Positions 17,446 through 28,000 of a stretch of 64,000 nt of DNA are shown in pieces. The DNA is taken from the NCBI GenBank assembly GCA_024235835.1, contig JACKLQ010000005.1:11821-75820 (forward strand), read 5' to 3'. The notes under the pieces were generated by a model. The model ran no database searches and was not told the origin of the DNA. It was given only the letters and a program-made list of their open reading frames with translations. Origin of the DNA: Thiobacillus sp. Lineage in GTDB: Bacteria; Pseudomonadota; Gammaproteobacteria; Burkholderiales; Thiobacillaceae. Position 1 is the stretch's first letter, and each line of letters begins with the position of its first letter. The position numbers and the translations under genes are program-made.

Positions 17446-18988
17446 TCAGGTCCACCTGCAACACGTCCACCCCGAACGGCAAGCCGTCGATTTCATCGGC
17501 CGAAAGCCAGCGGGCGGACAGCCAGGTATTGCGGTCGATGCCATACAGGCCGCCGATGTAATAGCCCTTCCCGTCGGTGCCTCCCAGGCGGAAGTCCGAA
17601 TCCGCGAAGGCATCCAGCACGGCGTCCCGCTCCAGGTGACGGTAGCCCAGGTAGACCTGCCAGTCGCCGGGCAATTCCATGCTGGGTTTTCCCACCGTGA
17701 GCTTGGCGTTCCAGCCCAGGGTTTTCTCCGCGTAGCCCGCGCCCATGCGGGTAGCCATTTCGCCGCTGTCATAGCCGATGTTCTTCACCACATCCCCGCT
17801 CAGGATGACGTGGATGGGGTCGAAATGGGCCAGGTCGGCCATGGCGGTGAAGTTCAGCAAGCGGTAGTCGGATGCCAGGCCCCAGATCGGGTCATCGGCC
17901 GTACCGTTGTTGTTGGCGTCGGTGTCGATGACATACAAGGAATTCCCCTTCTGCCGGAACTGGGGCGCGGTGGCGTCATGGAAGCCGTTGGCCAGGGGGG
18001 TGGGATTGCGCACGCCGGCCACGTTGCGGTAGTCGTAGTAAGCCAGGCCAAAGCGCCAGCGGGTGAAGGCGCCCGTGCGCCAGTCCAGCCCGGCCTGGGC
18101 CGCATAGAGCCATTTGTCCCGGGCCAGGTTGGTGGCGGAGGTCTCCACTTCCTGCAGCGGGAAGGCGCCAAGGGTGAAGAAAGGCTTGGCGGTCATGGAT
18201 TCGCGGGGCCAGGGCTTGAACGTGGCGGCCACGCCCTCGAAGTTCAGGTCGTCATCCCACACCAGATCGGTGCTGAAGAAGGGGTTGGGAATGCGGCCCC
18301 CGCTGGCCGAGAGCCAATCCCAGGGTTTTGCCTTGATGTAGGCCCGATCCAGCACCAGGGAGTACTTGTTGGCGGTGGTGCCCAGGGTCTGGTTGGTGGA
18401 TACGGGGTCCGACGTATTCCCAGTGCTAACCCGAACTCCCGCGACCACCTTATCCGTGATCTTTGCCAGCAGCCCCAGGCGCGCTCGCAGTCGCATGCGT
18501 TCCCGATCCTCGGCTGTATTGCCGAGGGTCACGCCTGTAGCCTGGAAGACAGCTGGAGCGGCGTTGCCGTCGGCGAACAGGTCATCCTGGTAACGAACCC
18601 GCAGGTCACCTTCCCATTTCAGCCTTCCGACCCATTCGGGCACGGCGTTCACGTCGCCCCAGCGCTCCGTCTTGGCCTGGGCCACCACTTCCTGGCGGAT
18701 CTGCTCGCGGATCTCCCGCTTCACCGCCTCGGGCACATACTGTACCCGCACCACGCCGGCCTCCGCCTTGGCCAGGGCCTCGGCCTTCTCGCGGCCCTTT
18801 TCCTCGGCCTGCCTGAGCAGGGTGTCGGCGGCGTCCTTGTTCATTATGCCTTTCTCCACCAGGGCGTCGAGGATGGCCAGGGTGGTCTGGCGCAGTGCTT
18901 CCAGGTCCTCGCGTTCACCGGCGTGGGCGGGCAGGGCGGTGATCAGTCCCCCCAAGGCCAGGGCAGCTGCGATTCTTTTCTTGGTCAT
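17432..18988 (-). CDS. Putative outer-membrane porin (Porin_5-like)
   Basis: The 518-residue product has a signal peptide ending AHA, then an Ala/Glu-rich helical segment (residues 25-100) likely to be a periplasmic coiled coil. From WEGDLRVRYQDDLF onward there are alternating beta strands to the C-terminal DVLQVDLNAKF, ending in Phe as outer-membrane barrels do. RMRLRARLGLLAKITDKVVAGVRVSTG and SASGGRIPNPFFSTDLVWDDDLNFEGVA are typical of the putative porin family found beside DUF2341/ExbB-ExbD genes. The solute is unknown; phosphate esters would fit the context. It lies between the TonB gene and the ankyrin gene. Confidence 0.85.
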   Translation of the reverse strand: MTKKRIAAALALGGLITALPAHAGEREDLEALRQTTLAILDALVEKGIMNKDAADTLLRQAEEKGREKAEALAKAEAGVVRVQYVPEAVKREIREQIRQEVVAQAKTERWGDVNAVPEWVGRLKWEGDLRVRYQDDLFADGNAAPAVFQATGVTLGNTAEDRERMRLRARLGLLAKITDKVVAGVRVSTGNTSDPVSTNQTLGTTANKYSLVLDRAYIKAKPWDWLSASGGRIPNPFFSTDLVWDDDLNFEGVAATFKPWPRESMTAKPFFTLGAFPLQEVETSATNLARDKWLYAAQAGLDWRTGAFTRWRFGLAYYDYRNVAGVRNPTPLANGFHDATAPQFRQKGNSLYVIDTDANNNGTADDPIWGLASDYRLLNFTAMADLAHFDPIHVILSGDVVKNIGYDSGEMATRMGAGYAEKTLGWNAKLTVGKPSMELPGDWQVYLGYRHLERDAVLDAFADSDFRLGGTDGKGYYIGGLYGIDRNTWLSARWLSADEIDGLPFGVDVLQVDLNAKF

Positions 18989-19014
18989 GAGTCTTTTCCG
19001 GTCAATCGAATTGG

Positions 19015-19698
19015 TTACGCCCTCGAGGCCACCCGGATGCGCACCGGCTGGGCCAGGTCATCCGGCAGGACCTCGCGCAGGGGCGGCAGGGTCATGATTT
19101 CCTCGCGGATCGCCGCGTCAGTCTCTGAGTTGCCACTGCCCCGGGTCAGGCGCACCTGGCGCACGGCGCCGCCGTCGAACCAGACCTGGGCCACCACCTG
19201 GTAATTCGTGCCCTGCAGGCGCTTGGAGCGGCGCAGGTATTCCTCGAAATGACGGGAGATGAGGCGGCCGTACCAGCCTTCCCGGTCCCCCATGCCGCCG
19301 CCGGAGCCCAGGGTGGTGATGTCGCGCCCGCCCTTGCGCGCAGCCAGGCCGAAGCCGTCACTGCCGGCGCCGCCCTCGGCGTCCAGGCCCAGCTGCTCGC
19401 CGGGGGGCGGGCCCTCGTCCTGGGGCTGGTCAGGGGTAGGAGGCGCGTCCATCTGCACCTCCTCTTGCCGGCTCTCCTTGATTTCTTCCATCTTTTCCGG
19501 CTCGGGGGGCTTTTCCTCCGGCTTGGGCGGGGGCGGCTTCACCAGGGAGATCTTCTGCACCCGGGTCTTTTCCGGTGGCTCGGCGTTGTCGATGAACCCC
19601 TTCACCATCCATACCACGCCGGCGGTAAACAGCAACATGAACAACGCGCCGGCCAACACCGGCAAACGACTGCGCAGGGAACGCTGCTTGCCCGCCAT
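19015..19698 (-). CDS. TonB-like energy transducer
   Basis: I start at the ATG at 19698, two bases after the exbD stop; the longer frame runs into exbD. The 227-residue protein has one N-terminal TM helix (LPVLAGALFMLLFTAGVVWMV), a Pro/Glu-rich periplasmic spacer (KPPPPKPEEKPPEPEK), an acidic Gly-rich stretch, and a TonB C-terminal-like domain (YGRLISRHFEEYLRRSKRL, VAQVWFDGGAVRQVRL). It should carry proton-motive energy from ExbB-ExbD to an outer-membrane partner. No TonB-dependent receptor is visible nearby, so the porin or the TPS proteins may be the partner. Confidence 0.85.
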   Translation of the reverse strand: MAGKQRSLRSRLPVLAGALFMLLFTAGVVWMVKGFIDNAEPPEKTRVQKISLVKPPPPKPEEKPPEPEKMEEIKESRQEEVQMDAPPTPDQPQDEGPPPGEQLGLDAEGGAGSDGFGLAARKGGRDITTLGSGGGMGDREGWYGRLISRHFEEYLRRSKRLQGTNYQVVAQVWFDGGAVRQVRLTRGSGNSETDAAIREEIMTLPPLREVLPDDLAQPVRIRVASRA

Positions 19699-19700
19699 GC

Positions 19701-20108
19701 CTACTTGACCAGCTTCTGGGTCACCAGGCCCAGCTGGGTGATGTCCAGCCGTCCGCACAGGTCCATGACCTCGATGACCTTCTCGTACTGGATCTTGGCG
19801 TCACCCTTGATGACCACCGGCAGGTCCGGGGTGATGGCCTTGAAACCCCTCAGACGGGTCTCCAGTTCATTCATGCTGACTGGATAGGTGTCCAGGTAAA
19901 TCTGCCCGTTGGCGTCGATGGTGACCGCCTTGGTCTTGGGCTTGGCCAGGCTGGGGGCGGCGCTGGCCTTGGGCAGGTTCACCTGGATGCCCTGCACCGT
20001 GGCCGTGGTCATGATGATGAAGATCACCAGCAGCACGTAGGCCAGGTCCAGCATGGGCGTGATGTTGATGTCGTCGTAGGGCTCGTTGTCTTCGCGCAGT
20101 TCGGCCAT
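19701..20108 (-). CDS. exbD: ExbD/TolR-family biopolymer transport protein
   Basis: The 135-residue product has the ExbD layout: a short cytoplasmic start, INITPMLDLAYVLLVIFIIM as the single TM helix with the conserved Asp that carries protons (Asp21, in PMLDLAY), and a periplasmic domain ending TQLGLVTQKL. It lies 12 bp after the ExbB-domain gene and 2 bp before the TonB gene, so the three form an energy-coupling unit. Confidence 0.92.
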   Translation of the reverse strand: MAELREDNEPYDDINITPMLDLAYVLLVIFIIMTTATVQGIQVNLPKASAAPSLAKPKTKAVTIDANGQIYLDTYPVSMNELETRLRGFKAITPDLPVVIKGDAKIQYEKVIEVMDLCGRLDITQLGLVTQKLVK

Positions 20109-20120
20109 GATCGTCGCCCC

Positions 20121-21893
20121 TCAGCGGCTGTAGGTTTCCGCGATGCGGGCGATGTACTCGTCCACGAACACATGCATGTCGGCACCCACGGACTTGATGC
20201 GGGAGCCCAGGTAGTTGTAGCCGAACAGAGCCGGGATGGCCACGGCCAGGCCTGCCACGGTGGCCACCAGGGCGGCGGCGATGCCCGGCGCGATGGCCGC
20301 CACGTTCACGTCCCCCGTGGCGGCGATGGCGGCGAAGGTGATCATCACCCCCACCACCGTGCCCAGCAGGCCCAGGAAGGGACCGCCGGAAATGGCGATG
20401 GTGAGCAGCACCATGAGACTGTTGAGCTTCTGGTTCTCCCGCACCAGGGTGGCGTCCAGGGTGGCGCGAATGGCGTTCAGGGCCTGGGACGACAGCACCG
20501 CGTCGGTCTTCTCCCCCACCCGTTTCTTCACTTCCTGGATACCGGCGTGATAGATGCGGTAGAGGCTGGAGTTCTGGAAATGGTCGTGGTGACCAAACAC
20601 CATGGAGGCCAGGCCCGAATCCTTCAGGTCCGCGTCTTCGCTTGCTTCCTCACGGTCCAAATCCGCCGTGTGCCGACTGTCCAGACCACGGAAGGCCTCC
20701 AGGAACTGCTGGTTGGCCTTGTCCGTCTTGCCCACCACCATGGCCTTGGTGACCATGACCATGGCGCTGATGCCCAGCATGATCATCAGGATCACGATCA
20801 CCACCCAGCCGTCCAGGGTAACGCTCTGGAGGATGACGCCGAAGTAGGAGGCCTCGCCGCCGCCCCCCTCGCTCTCCTCCTCGCCGAAGACGGTGAGCCT
20901 GGCATCCGGCCCCTGGCCCAGGGCTATCACCTTCACCCAGTCTGCGCCTCGGGCCAGGTTGGACAACACGATTTCGTCCATGTCTCCCCGGAAGCCCCGG
21001 CCGAAGATGAACTCGCCGTTGAGCTCGGGGCACCGGGAGGCGGATTCCGCCACCTTCTGGCCGTTCACGTACAGGGCCGTACCCTCGCCCACCGACAGGG
21101 CCACGTGGTGCCAGCCCCCGGGCGGCAGGTCCACGCCGGGGTCGGTGCGCAGGTTTACGCCCCCGTCGTTGACGGCGGCCACCAGCTTGCCCGCCTCCAG
21201 CGCCAGAACAATGGACCTCGGGCCTTCCTGAACGCTGAAGAGGACCGCGTCCTGGGCGCCTTCGGCCCGCACCCAGGCCGAGTAGGTGAAGCCGGACGCG
21301 GGCCCGATCTTCAGGGACGGGGAGGCCGGGATGGCCAGCACGGCCTCCCCGTTGAGCTTGATGCCCTCGCCGACGGGGGCCCCCGCGATGCGGGCCCCGT
21401 TGAATTCCCGCGCGTGGTTGGCGTAGCCCGTGGCGTCCTGGGGCGCGCCATTCGCCTCCGCCAGGTGGTACACCCCGACGTAGGCCACGTCGTAGGTCCC
21501 CTTGGCGTCGCTGACCGGCGCCGCATCCTCGTTGCCGGAATAGATCCAGATTTTCTGGGTCTTGTTGCCGGGCTGCAGTTTGGGCACCTGCACCCATACC
21601 AGGGCAACCTCGTTCACCGCGTCGAATTTCTCGATGTGGAATCTCAACGGCGTCTTGTCGTCCTCGGCAATGAAGCGCAGGTCGGCCCCGTCGTCCATGA
21701 CGGAAAGGAAATCGAAGTTGCCTGTATGCAGGCGCACCAGCACCGGCACGTTCTCCAGGCCCGCCGCGGTCTCGGCCCCCGAGGCCGAGGTGTCCAGGGT
21801 GACCTGTCTGCGGACGGTCCAGTCATCGTTCCACCAGGCATGGGAAACAGGCGCTATGAACAACAGGGCAAGGAACAGGAGCAGGCTTCTCAT
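20121..21893 (-). CDS. DUF2341-LamG-ExbB fusion protein
   Basis: I start at 21893 (MRSLLLFLALLF signal peptide); the frame is open upstream but without a gene-like sequence. The 590-residue product has three parts. DUF2341 (about 20-125; WWNDDWTVRRQVTLD, VPVLVRLH, KIWIYSGNE) is followed by a LamG/concanavalin-like domain (about 150-330; FTYSAWVRAEG, GGWHHVALSVG, DEIVLSNLARG), both periplasmic. A TM helix and an ExbB/TolQ/MotA domain (about 350-585; GPFLGLLGTVVGVMITF, ALVATVAGLAVAIPALFGYNYL) form the proton channel. Joining a sugar-binding-like sensor to a motor subunit is unusual but recurs next to TPS loci. Palindrome C lies 68-93 bp upstream. Confidence 0.9.
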   Translation of the reverse strand: MRSLLLFLALLFIAPVSHAWWNDDWTVRRQVTLDTSASGAETAAGLENVPVLVRLHTGNFDFLSVMDDGADLRFIAEDDKTPLRFHIEKFDAVNEVALVWVQVPKLQPGNKTQKIWIYSGNEDAAPVSDAKGTYDVAYVGVYHLAEANGAPQDATGYANHAREFNGARIAGAPVGEGIKLNGEAVLAIPASPSLKIGPASGFTYSAWVRAEGAQDAVLFSVQEGPRSIVLALEAGKLVAAVNDGGVNLRTDPGVDLPPGGWHHVALSVGEGTALYVNGQKVAESASRCPELNGEFIFGRGFRGDMDEIVLSNLARGADWVKVIALGQGPDARLTVFGEEESEGGGGEASYFGVILQSVTLDGWVVIVILMIMLGISAMVMVTKAMVVGKTDKANQQFLEAFRGLDSRHTADLDREEASEDADLKDSGLASMVFGHHDHFQNSSLYRIYHAGIQEVKKRVGEKTDAVLSSQALNAIRATLDATLVRENQKLNSLMVLLTIAISGGPFLGLLGTVVGVMITFAAIAATGDVNVAAIAPGIAAALVATVAGLAVAIPALFGYNYLGSRIKSVGADMHVFVDEYIARIAETYSR

Positions 21894-21960
21894 GCTTCGC
21901 TTCGCGGAGGGGGAACAAAGCCTGCGAGTTTGTGGGCAGGTCGTTACATGAACGTGAAGA

Positions 21961-21986
21961 CGGCATGAGCCGAACGGCTCATGCCG
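21961..21986. promoter_or_regulatory. Palindrome, copy C (perfect, 12-bp arms)
   Basis: The core ATGAGCCGAACGGCTCAT at 21965-21982 extends to a 26-bp palindrome with 12-bp arms CGGCATGAGCCG / CGGCTCATGCCG around AA. It is the best copy of the four and lies in the 185-bp gap between the TpsA stop and the start of the ExbB-fusion operon. It could also act as a hairpin for the TpsA transcript, though no T-run follows. Confidence 0.65.
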
Positions 21987-22078
21987 GCAAGGATCGACGC
22001 GGATGCCCCGCATCGGCGGTTCCTTATCACATCAGGACGCGGAGGGAGCTCTTCAGCCGTCCCCGGCCCGGTCGCATC

Positions 22079-25000
22079 CTATGCGCCACCGTCCGGGCCG
22101 CGTTTCTCCATTTCCCGTCGCTTGCGTTCGGCCTCGTCCATCTGCCCCCCCAGGCTGGCGGTGCCTTCGCCGAAGCCCAGCACTTCAACGGAGATGAAGG
22201 TGGGCTTGAAGCTTGCCAAGAGTTGCCTGGTCGCCTGGGCGTTCTCCTCGCCGTCCTTGGCGGAAGATGACATGGAGCGGGTGGCTTCGCTGGTGGCGCC
22301 GGCGGACTCGTTCAGGCCGCTCACCCCGCTCAACCCCGAAGACAGCCCGGATGTGTCGGCCACGGGCACCCCGGTGGAAATGCCGCCTACCTGGATGTTG
22401 TCCGCCCCCACCACCCGCACGGCGGCGATGGACAGGTTGCCAGCGGAACGGATGCCCGCGTCGCCGGCATTGATTTCGCCGTTGGGCGCGATCAGGTGGC
22501 CATCGTCGCGGGGGTTGGCCCGGCTGGTGTTGATGGTGCCGATGCCGCTGCCGGCGACGGAGCTGGTGATGTCGAAAAAGATGCGGCCGTTCTCCACGCG
22601 CAACTGGGGTGGTGGCGCGGCGGCGGCGGTCTTGGCCCCCTTGCCGGCATCGATGTCGCCCACGTCGGACCAGAGCAGGATGGCCCCCCCCCCCAGGGTG
22701 AAGACGCGGGATTGGTTCACCAGGAAGTCGTCATGGACGTAGGCGCGGATATCGCCGCCGCGAATGGTGAAAAGGCCCAGTTCCGCTTCGCTCTTGCTGA
22801 GTTCTCCGCTGCTGGCGAGGCCCACGTTCACCAGGCCGCCAGGCGCGAAGATCTCCACATTCCCGCCCCGGTTGGAGCGTACTTGGCTGAAATAGAAATT
22901 CACGTTGCCGGCATAGGTGATGGCTTCGCTGCCTGCTTTTGTCGGGAACAAGCTCGCCACGGCGTCAAAACCACGCTGGGCATCCTGGGCGACCTTGGGG
23001 GAGGGGGCCGCGTTGAACTCTTCACCGGCGGCCTGCAGTTCGTTGAAGAACACCCGGGTCACCCGGGCTTCCAGGGGCATGGCCTCAAAGGCGGACCACA
23101 ACGCATGCTGGCGGGCCGTCACCCGGGCGGCGTAATGGCCGTCCAGATAGGCATCGATGGTTTGCCTGTCAGCGGCGTTGTCCGGGTCCAGTTCAGGATG
23201 TTCAGCCAATACGGTAACCGCCACGTCCTTGCGGGCTCGGTAGCCAAGCTCGTTCCGAAGGTCGTTGAGCGCCTTGCTTCCCGCCGCCAGGTAGTCGTTG
23301 GCGAAGGCCTGGTAATGCGGTTCACGCACTCCACCATCCTGGATGCCCAGGCCAGCCATGATCATCAGGTCGGCGCCCTGCTTGTCCAGGTAAGGGTTGA
23401 ATTCATTGCCGATGGAGAGCACCCCTTCGGAACTGCCCAGGTCCACGTCCCGGCCCGCCTGGAGCATCAGGTAGCCGGGGCCGGCCACGGCCATGGCATG
23501 GTTGCTGGAACTCACGCTGCCGTCTGCCACGTTGAAGCCATCCGGCAGGCGGATGTCCCGTCCGGCGCGGATGCTGCTCATGTCATCAGAGTGGACGTTC
23601 TGGATCACCATGGAGAGGTCCTTCACGTCCCGTCCCGCCTTGAGATGAGCGGCCTTCGGGAGCACCAGTTCCACCAGAGAGCCCCCTTCCGTGACCCCGA
23701 GGATGTCCCCTGCAAGGGCGTAGATACGCGCCGCGGTCCTGTCTCCTAGATGCAGTAGGCCGGGGGCGTGGTTCAGGAAGGACTCATACAGGGAGAGATC
23801 CGGCTGGCTCGTGCCAGGTCGGGTCAGGTTGGGCAGTTGGTCCGGACTGTAGTCGGACATCACCAGTCCGCCCTCGAAAACGACGTCCCGCCCGGCTGCC
23901 AGCACCAGTTGGCCGGTGGCATGGGGCAGCATGGTCAAGCCATCCTGGATCACCACGCCGCCCAGGGGGGTCCTGGCGGCCAGGGTGCCTGGGTAGGCAT
24001 GGGTCGCATTGGCCAGGGAGATGCCCTCCAGCACCGACAGGACATCCAGCCTGGAGGTGGGGGCACCGCTGTTGACCACAAAATTGACGTTGTCCGCCCC
24101 CACGCCAGGGGGGGTGTTGTTGCCGTGGGCGTCCTGCAGGAGGGGATCTACAAATCCCAGGATGGTCGCTTTCTCGGGTGCATACACCGAAATCCGGGCA
24201 TCCCCGGCGGTGAAGCCCACTTCAGCGGTGAGCCCTGCCACCAGCCGGCCCTGGCCCTCTTGCACCATCACCTGGGCACCGGTGATGTCACCCCCGGCCC
24301 GCAAGCGTACGTCTCCGCCTCCCTGCTGCGCAAGGTTGGCGGCATCGGGGGCGGCGCTCCGGTCGCCACCCTGACGCGCGTTGGTGGGGGCGAACAGCCA
24401 GAGATTGACGACATCCCCGGCCGCGGCCACATCGATGTCTCCGCCTCCCAGGGTGCCAATGCCTCGTTTGAACAGGTCGAAGCGAGGGAAGTACGAGGGC
24501 TGCCGGTTCAGGTACACCTGGCCCGTGGCCAGGTCGATGTCCGCATCCTGGTAGCGCAATTGCCACTCTCTCGCCTCTGTCGCCAGTGTATTCCTGTCTT
24601 CGATGTCTCCCCCCGCACGGATGTGGATGTCCCCGCCCTGGGTGGGATAGATCGCTTTCAGAACCTGGTTGGGGTAGGCGGTGGGGAAACCGGCAGGTGA
24701 CAGGCGATCGAAGCCGGGCACCGCCGGCCCAGGGATGCCCGCCGTATAGATCACCGACTTGGCCCCCTCCAGGACCACGTTTCCACCGGCGGCGATGCGG
24801 ATGTCGCCGGCTCCGGTGCGGATGAATTTGCCGGCCGCGAGGGAGAAGTTCCCGTTCCCCGCCGCATAGGCAAAGGGGTTCGCGGCCTGGGTGTCCGCGC
24901 CCGCCACGAAGTTGTAGGCGCTGGAAGGCCCTGCCTGGAGTACGTAGGCGGAGTGCTTGCTTTGGTCGAATTTTTCGCCGTTGGGGAGGCTATTGCCGAT

Positions 25001-28000
25001 CCAGAAACCATCATTGATGGACCCCTTGATGACGAGATCTCCAGCCGCCCTCAGGGTCAGTACCATGGCCTGGCTGGTGCGTACTGCCACCGGTCGGGTG
25101 ATACTCAGGGTGGCCGAGCTGGACTTGAACAGGTTCCAGTCCCGGGATACTTCCAGATTGCCGGCACTGCGGACTTCAACACCCGGCGTGACCCGGAATG
25201 CAGGATTTCCGGTTGGGTCCAGGCGGCTGGCAATGGCGGCGGCCTTGCTCATGAAAATGTTGTTTTCAGTATTCAGGCTGTCGAACCCCAGCTTGATTCC
25301 GCTGGTGGTGCCGATGTCGATCTTGCCGAAGCCGTCGTAGACCTTGACCCCTTCCGCCAGGATTTCCCGGGCGCCCAGGATTTGTCCATCCAGGGCGGAT
25401 ATTGCCAGGTCTGTCCCGGCCCCGTTGCCAGTTCGCGGAGCCCGCAACCAGACGCGCCCGCCGCCTCCTGTAATCATGCCTGCCCGGTCCCCTGTCACAT
25501 CGATCATGGAATCCGCTTCCGTGGCCAGGGTTCCGGCGGAGCTGGAAAGGATCACCGTGCCGCCCCGTCCCAGGGTGCCGGCCGTGCTTTCAGTGTCGGC
25601 CAGCCCCAGGGCCAGGAGCTTGCCGCCGGCATCCAGGATCAGGTCGTCCTTGGCATATAGCCCGATCTCGCCGCCCTTGTCGCCCGAGGCATCCAGGGTG
25701 CCCAGCACGCGGATGCCGCCGTTGTCGGCGGTCAATTCCACCCGGCCGGCCCGTAGGGTATCAGTGGCCGCCACCTCCAGGTCGCCACTGCGCAGCCGTA
25801 ACACCTGCTCGCCCCGGAAGCCCTGGCCCAGGGCCGAGTTAATCGCGGACAGGTCATCGCCGCCCCCCGGGGCGCCGGCATCGAACAGGGCCAGGGTATC
25901 CAGCCGGAAGGTCGCGCCCTCGCCGGCGGGGGCCAGGCTGTTGCCGTGGACATCCCGTAATGCCTGGGCACGTCCCCGCAGTTCTCCCTCTACCCGGAAG
26001 TGGCCGGATCGGGCGGACACTTCCACCGAGCCCGCGTCGGCGCCATCTGCGGATACATCCACCAGGCTGCCGTCGTCCATCACCACGTTACCCGCTTCCG
26101 CCACCATCTGCACCGCGCCGCCAGGCAGGGCAAAGGACTCGTCATGAATGCCCACCACCTGGCCCCGGGCCAGGACTTGGCCCCCGTCCACCAGAGTGAG
26201 GTCACCATCGGTGGCGGTGAAGGTCACCGTGCCAGAGGGTGTCTCCACAATGGACCCATGGACCACGCTGGCGCCACTGAAGGCGAGGCTCGCGACGACC
26301 CCCGCGCTCTCCGCTCTGAAACCCTGTGGTGGGCTGCGCCGGACGGTCCGCAACATGCCATCGGCTTCGAAGGCGTAGACGGCGCCATTGTTGGCGGTGA
26401 TGCGGGGAGTGGCCAGGGTCAGGTCGCCATCCGCTTTCAGGCTGCCCTCTCCCTGAGCCTGAAGGGCCCCTTGGGCGATCACCGTGCTGGAAGTGTAGCC
26501 GGCGATGCGGAAGACACCATCACCGAGGCTCAGGGTATCGGCCTGAAGTGTCAGGTTGCCTGCTCCGGGGACAAGCTGGCCGGGGGTGGAAAAGCCATTG
26601 CCGGATCGGTTGTTCAGTTCCAGCCTGCCTGCCGCCAGTACCGCATCGCCCCCGTAACCGGCGATACCTGCCGATTCAAGCCGCAGGCGGGGCATTGCCA
26701 GGTTGGGGTTGGCGAGGCGCAACGCCTGGAACATGGCTTGCATGTCCAGGTTCCCGTGGATGTCCAGGGTGCTGTAACTGCGCAGGGTCAGGTCACCCAC
26801 CCCGGCAAGGAGGGCCTTAAGGTCTTCCTGGGCGAACACCAGTCCGGGCACCTGGATGGCGGGGGCGCCAAAGCTGATGCGGCCCGCGCCAATATCGAGC
26901 TGGCCACCGTCCAAAAGGGTGGGCTGGGCCGCCGCCAGGTTGTCCAGGGTGGCGTCCAGGATCACGGCATGGCCGCTGATGCTGGCGTCTGCCGCCACGT
27001 CGAGCACCCCCCTCTGGCTGCCCACGGACTGGCGCACGATTTCCAGGCCACCGGCACTGGCCACGGCCAGCAGGGCGCCATCACCGGAAACGCCGGCCAG
27101 ATCAGAAAAATCCATCCGGTTATCGCCATCCAGGTCGCCGATGGCATATACCGCTGCCAGATCTCCACGATTGGCCTGCCTGGGGTTGTTGCTTTCATCC
27201 AGATAATCCAGCCCATTCCCCAGGGCATGAATGGCCACATCGTCCAGGTCATGCAGGCCATCAGCGTTGAGGTCGGCCCCCAGGGCAAGGGCGTCTGCGT
27301 CGTTCAGGAACCCATCCTGGTTGATGTCCAGGTCGGCATGGGCGGCGTGGCCCAGAGTCAGCCGTCGCGGTGCGTCCGCCGCCGTGCCCCTGGTTCGCAG
27401 GGTCGCGCCGTCCGCCAGGGTGACGCGCTCCGTGGCGGCCAATAGCACTTCACTTCCGGCCAGGGGATGCCGGACATCATTTGCCAGCAGTATCTCCGAG
27501 GCGCCTACCCGTGCCCAGGTGCCCAAAGCGGTTTGTGTCCGGGTGCCTCCCAGCAGCAGGCTTTCCGCCTTCAGGGCATTGAGCATGCCCACCTCCAGGG
27601 TCAGATACCCGGCCATCGCCGGCGCGCCATCGGACACCACCGCCAACCGGGGCGCGGACAAATCCACCTGGGCCCCCCTCCGCCCGGAGTCATGATCTGC
27701 GGCAAGGTTGCCGGCGAAGATCAGATCACCACTGGCTTCGATGCTTACCCGCCCGGCATCGCCGGGCAGCAGGCCGCCGGAGCCCGACAGGAAGGCTGAC
27801 GCGGCGGTGGAGAGATATTCGGATTGGCCGCGGATCAGGTCGCCGGGCTGCACCCGATAGGCGCCCCGTCGGCCCACGTTGACCAGGGCGCCGTTGTGGG
27901 TCAGCAGGGCGCCTTGTCCGGCGACGATGGCAGCGCCGTCCGCTTGGACATGGTTCTGGCCAGGGACCATGTCCAGCTGGCCCGGCACTGGGGTGATGGC

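Noticed and set aside
17258..19204. A 648-codon + strand open frame
   Set aside because: It is antisense to the ankyrin and porin genes, whose products have clear folds; the frame arises from codon bias.
20172..21968. A 598-codon + strand open frame
   Set aside because: Mirror of the ExbB-fusion gene; composition rich in Gly, His and Gln with no recognisable domain.
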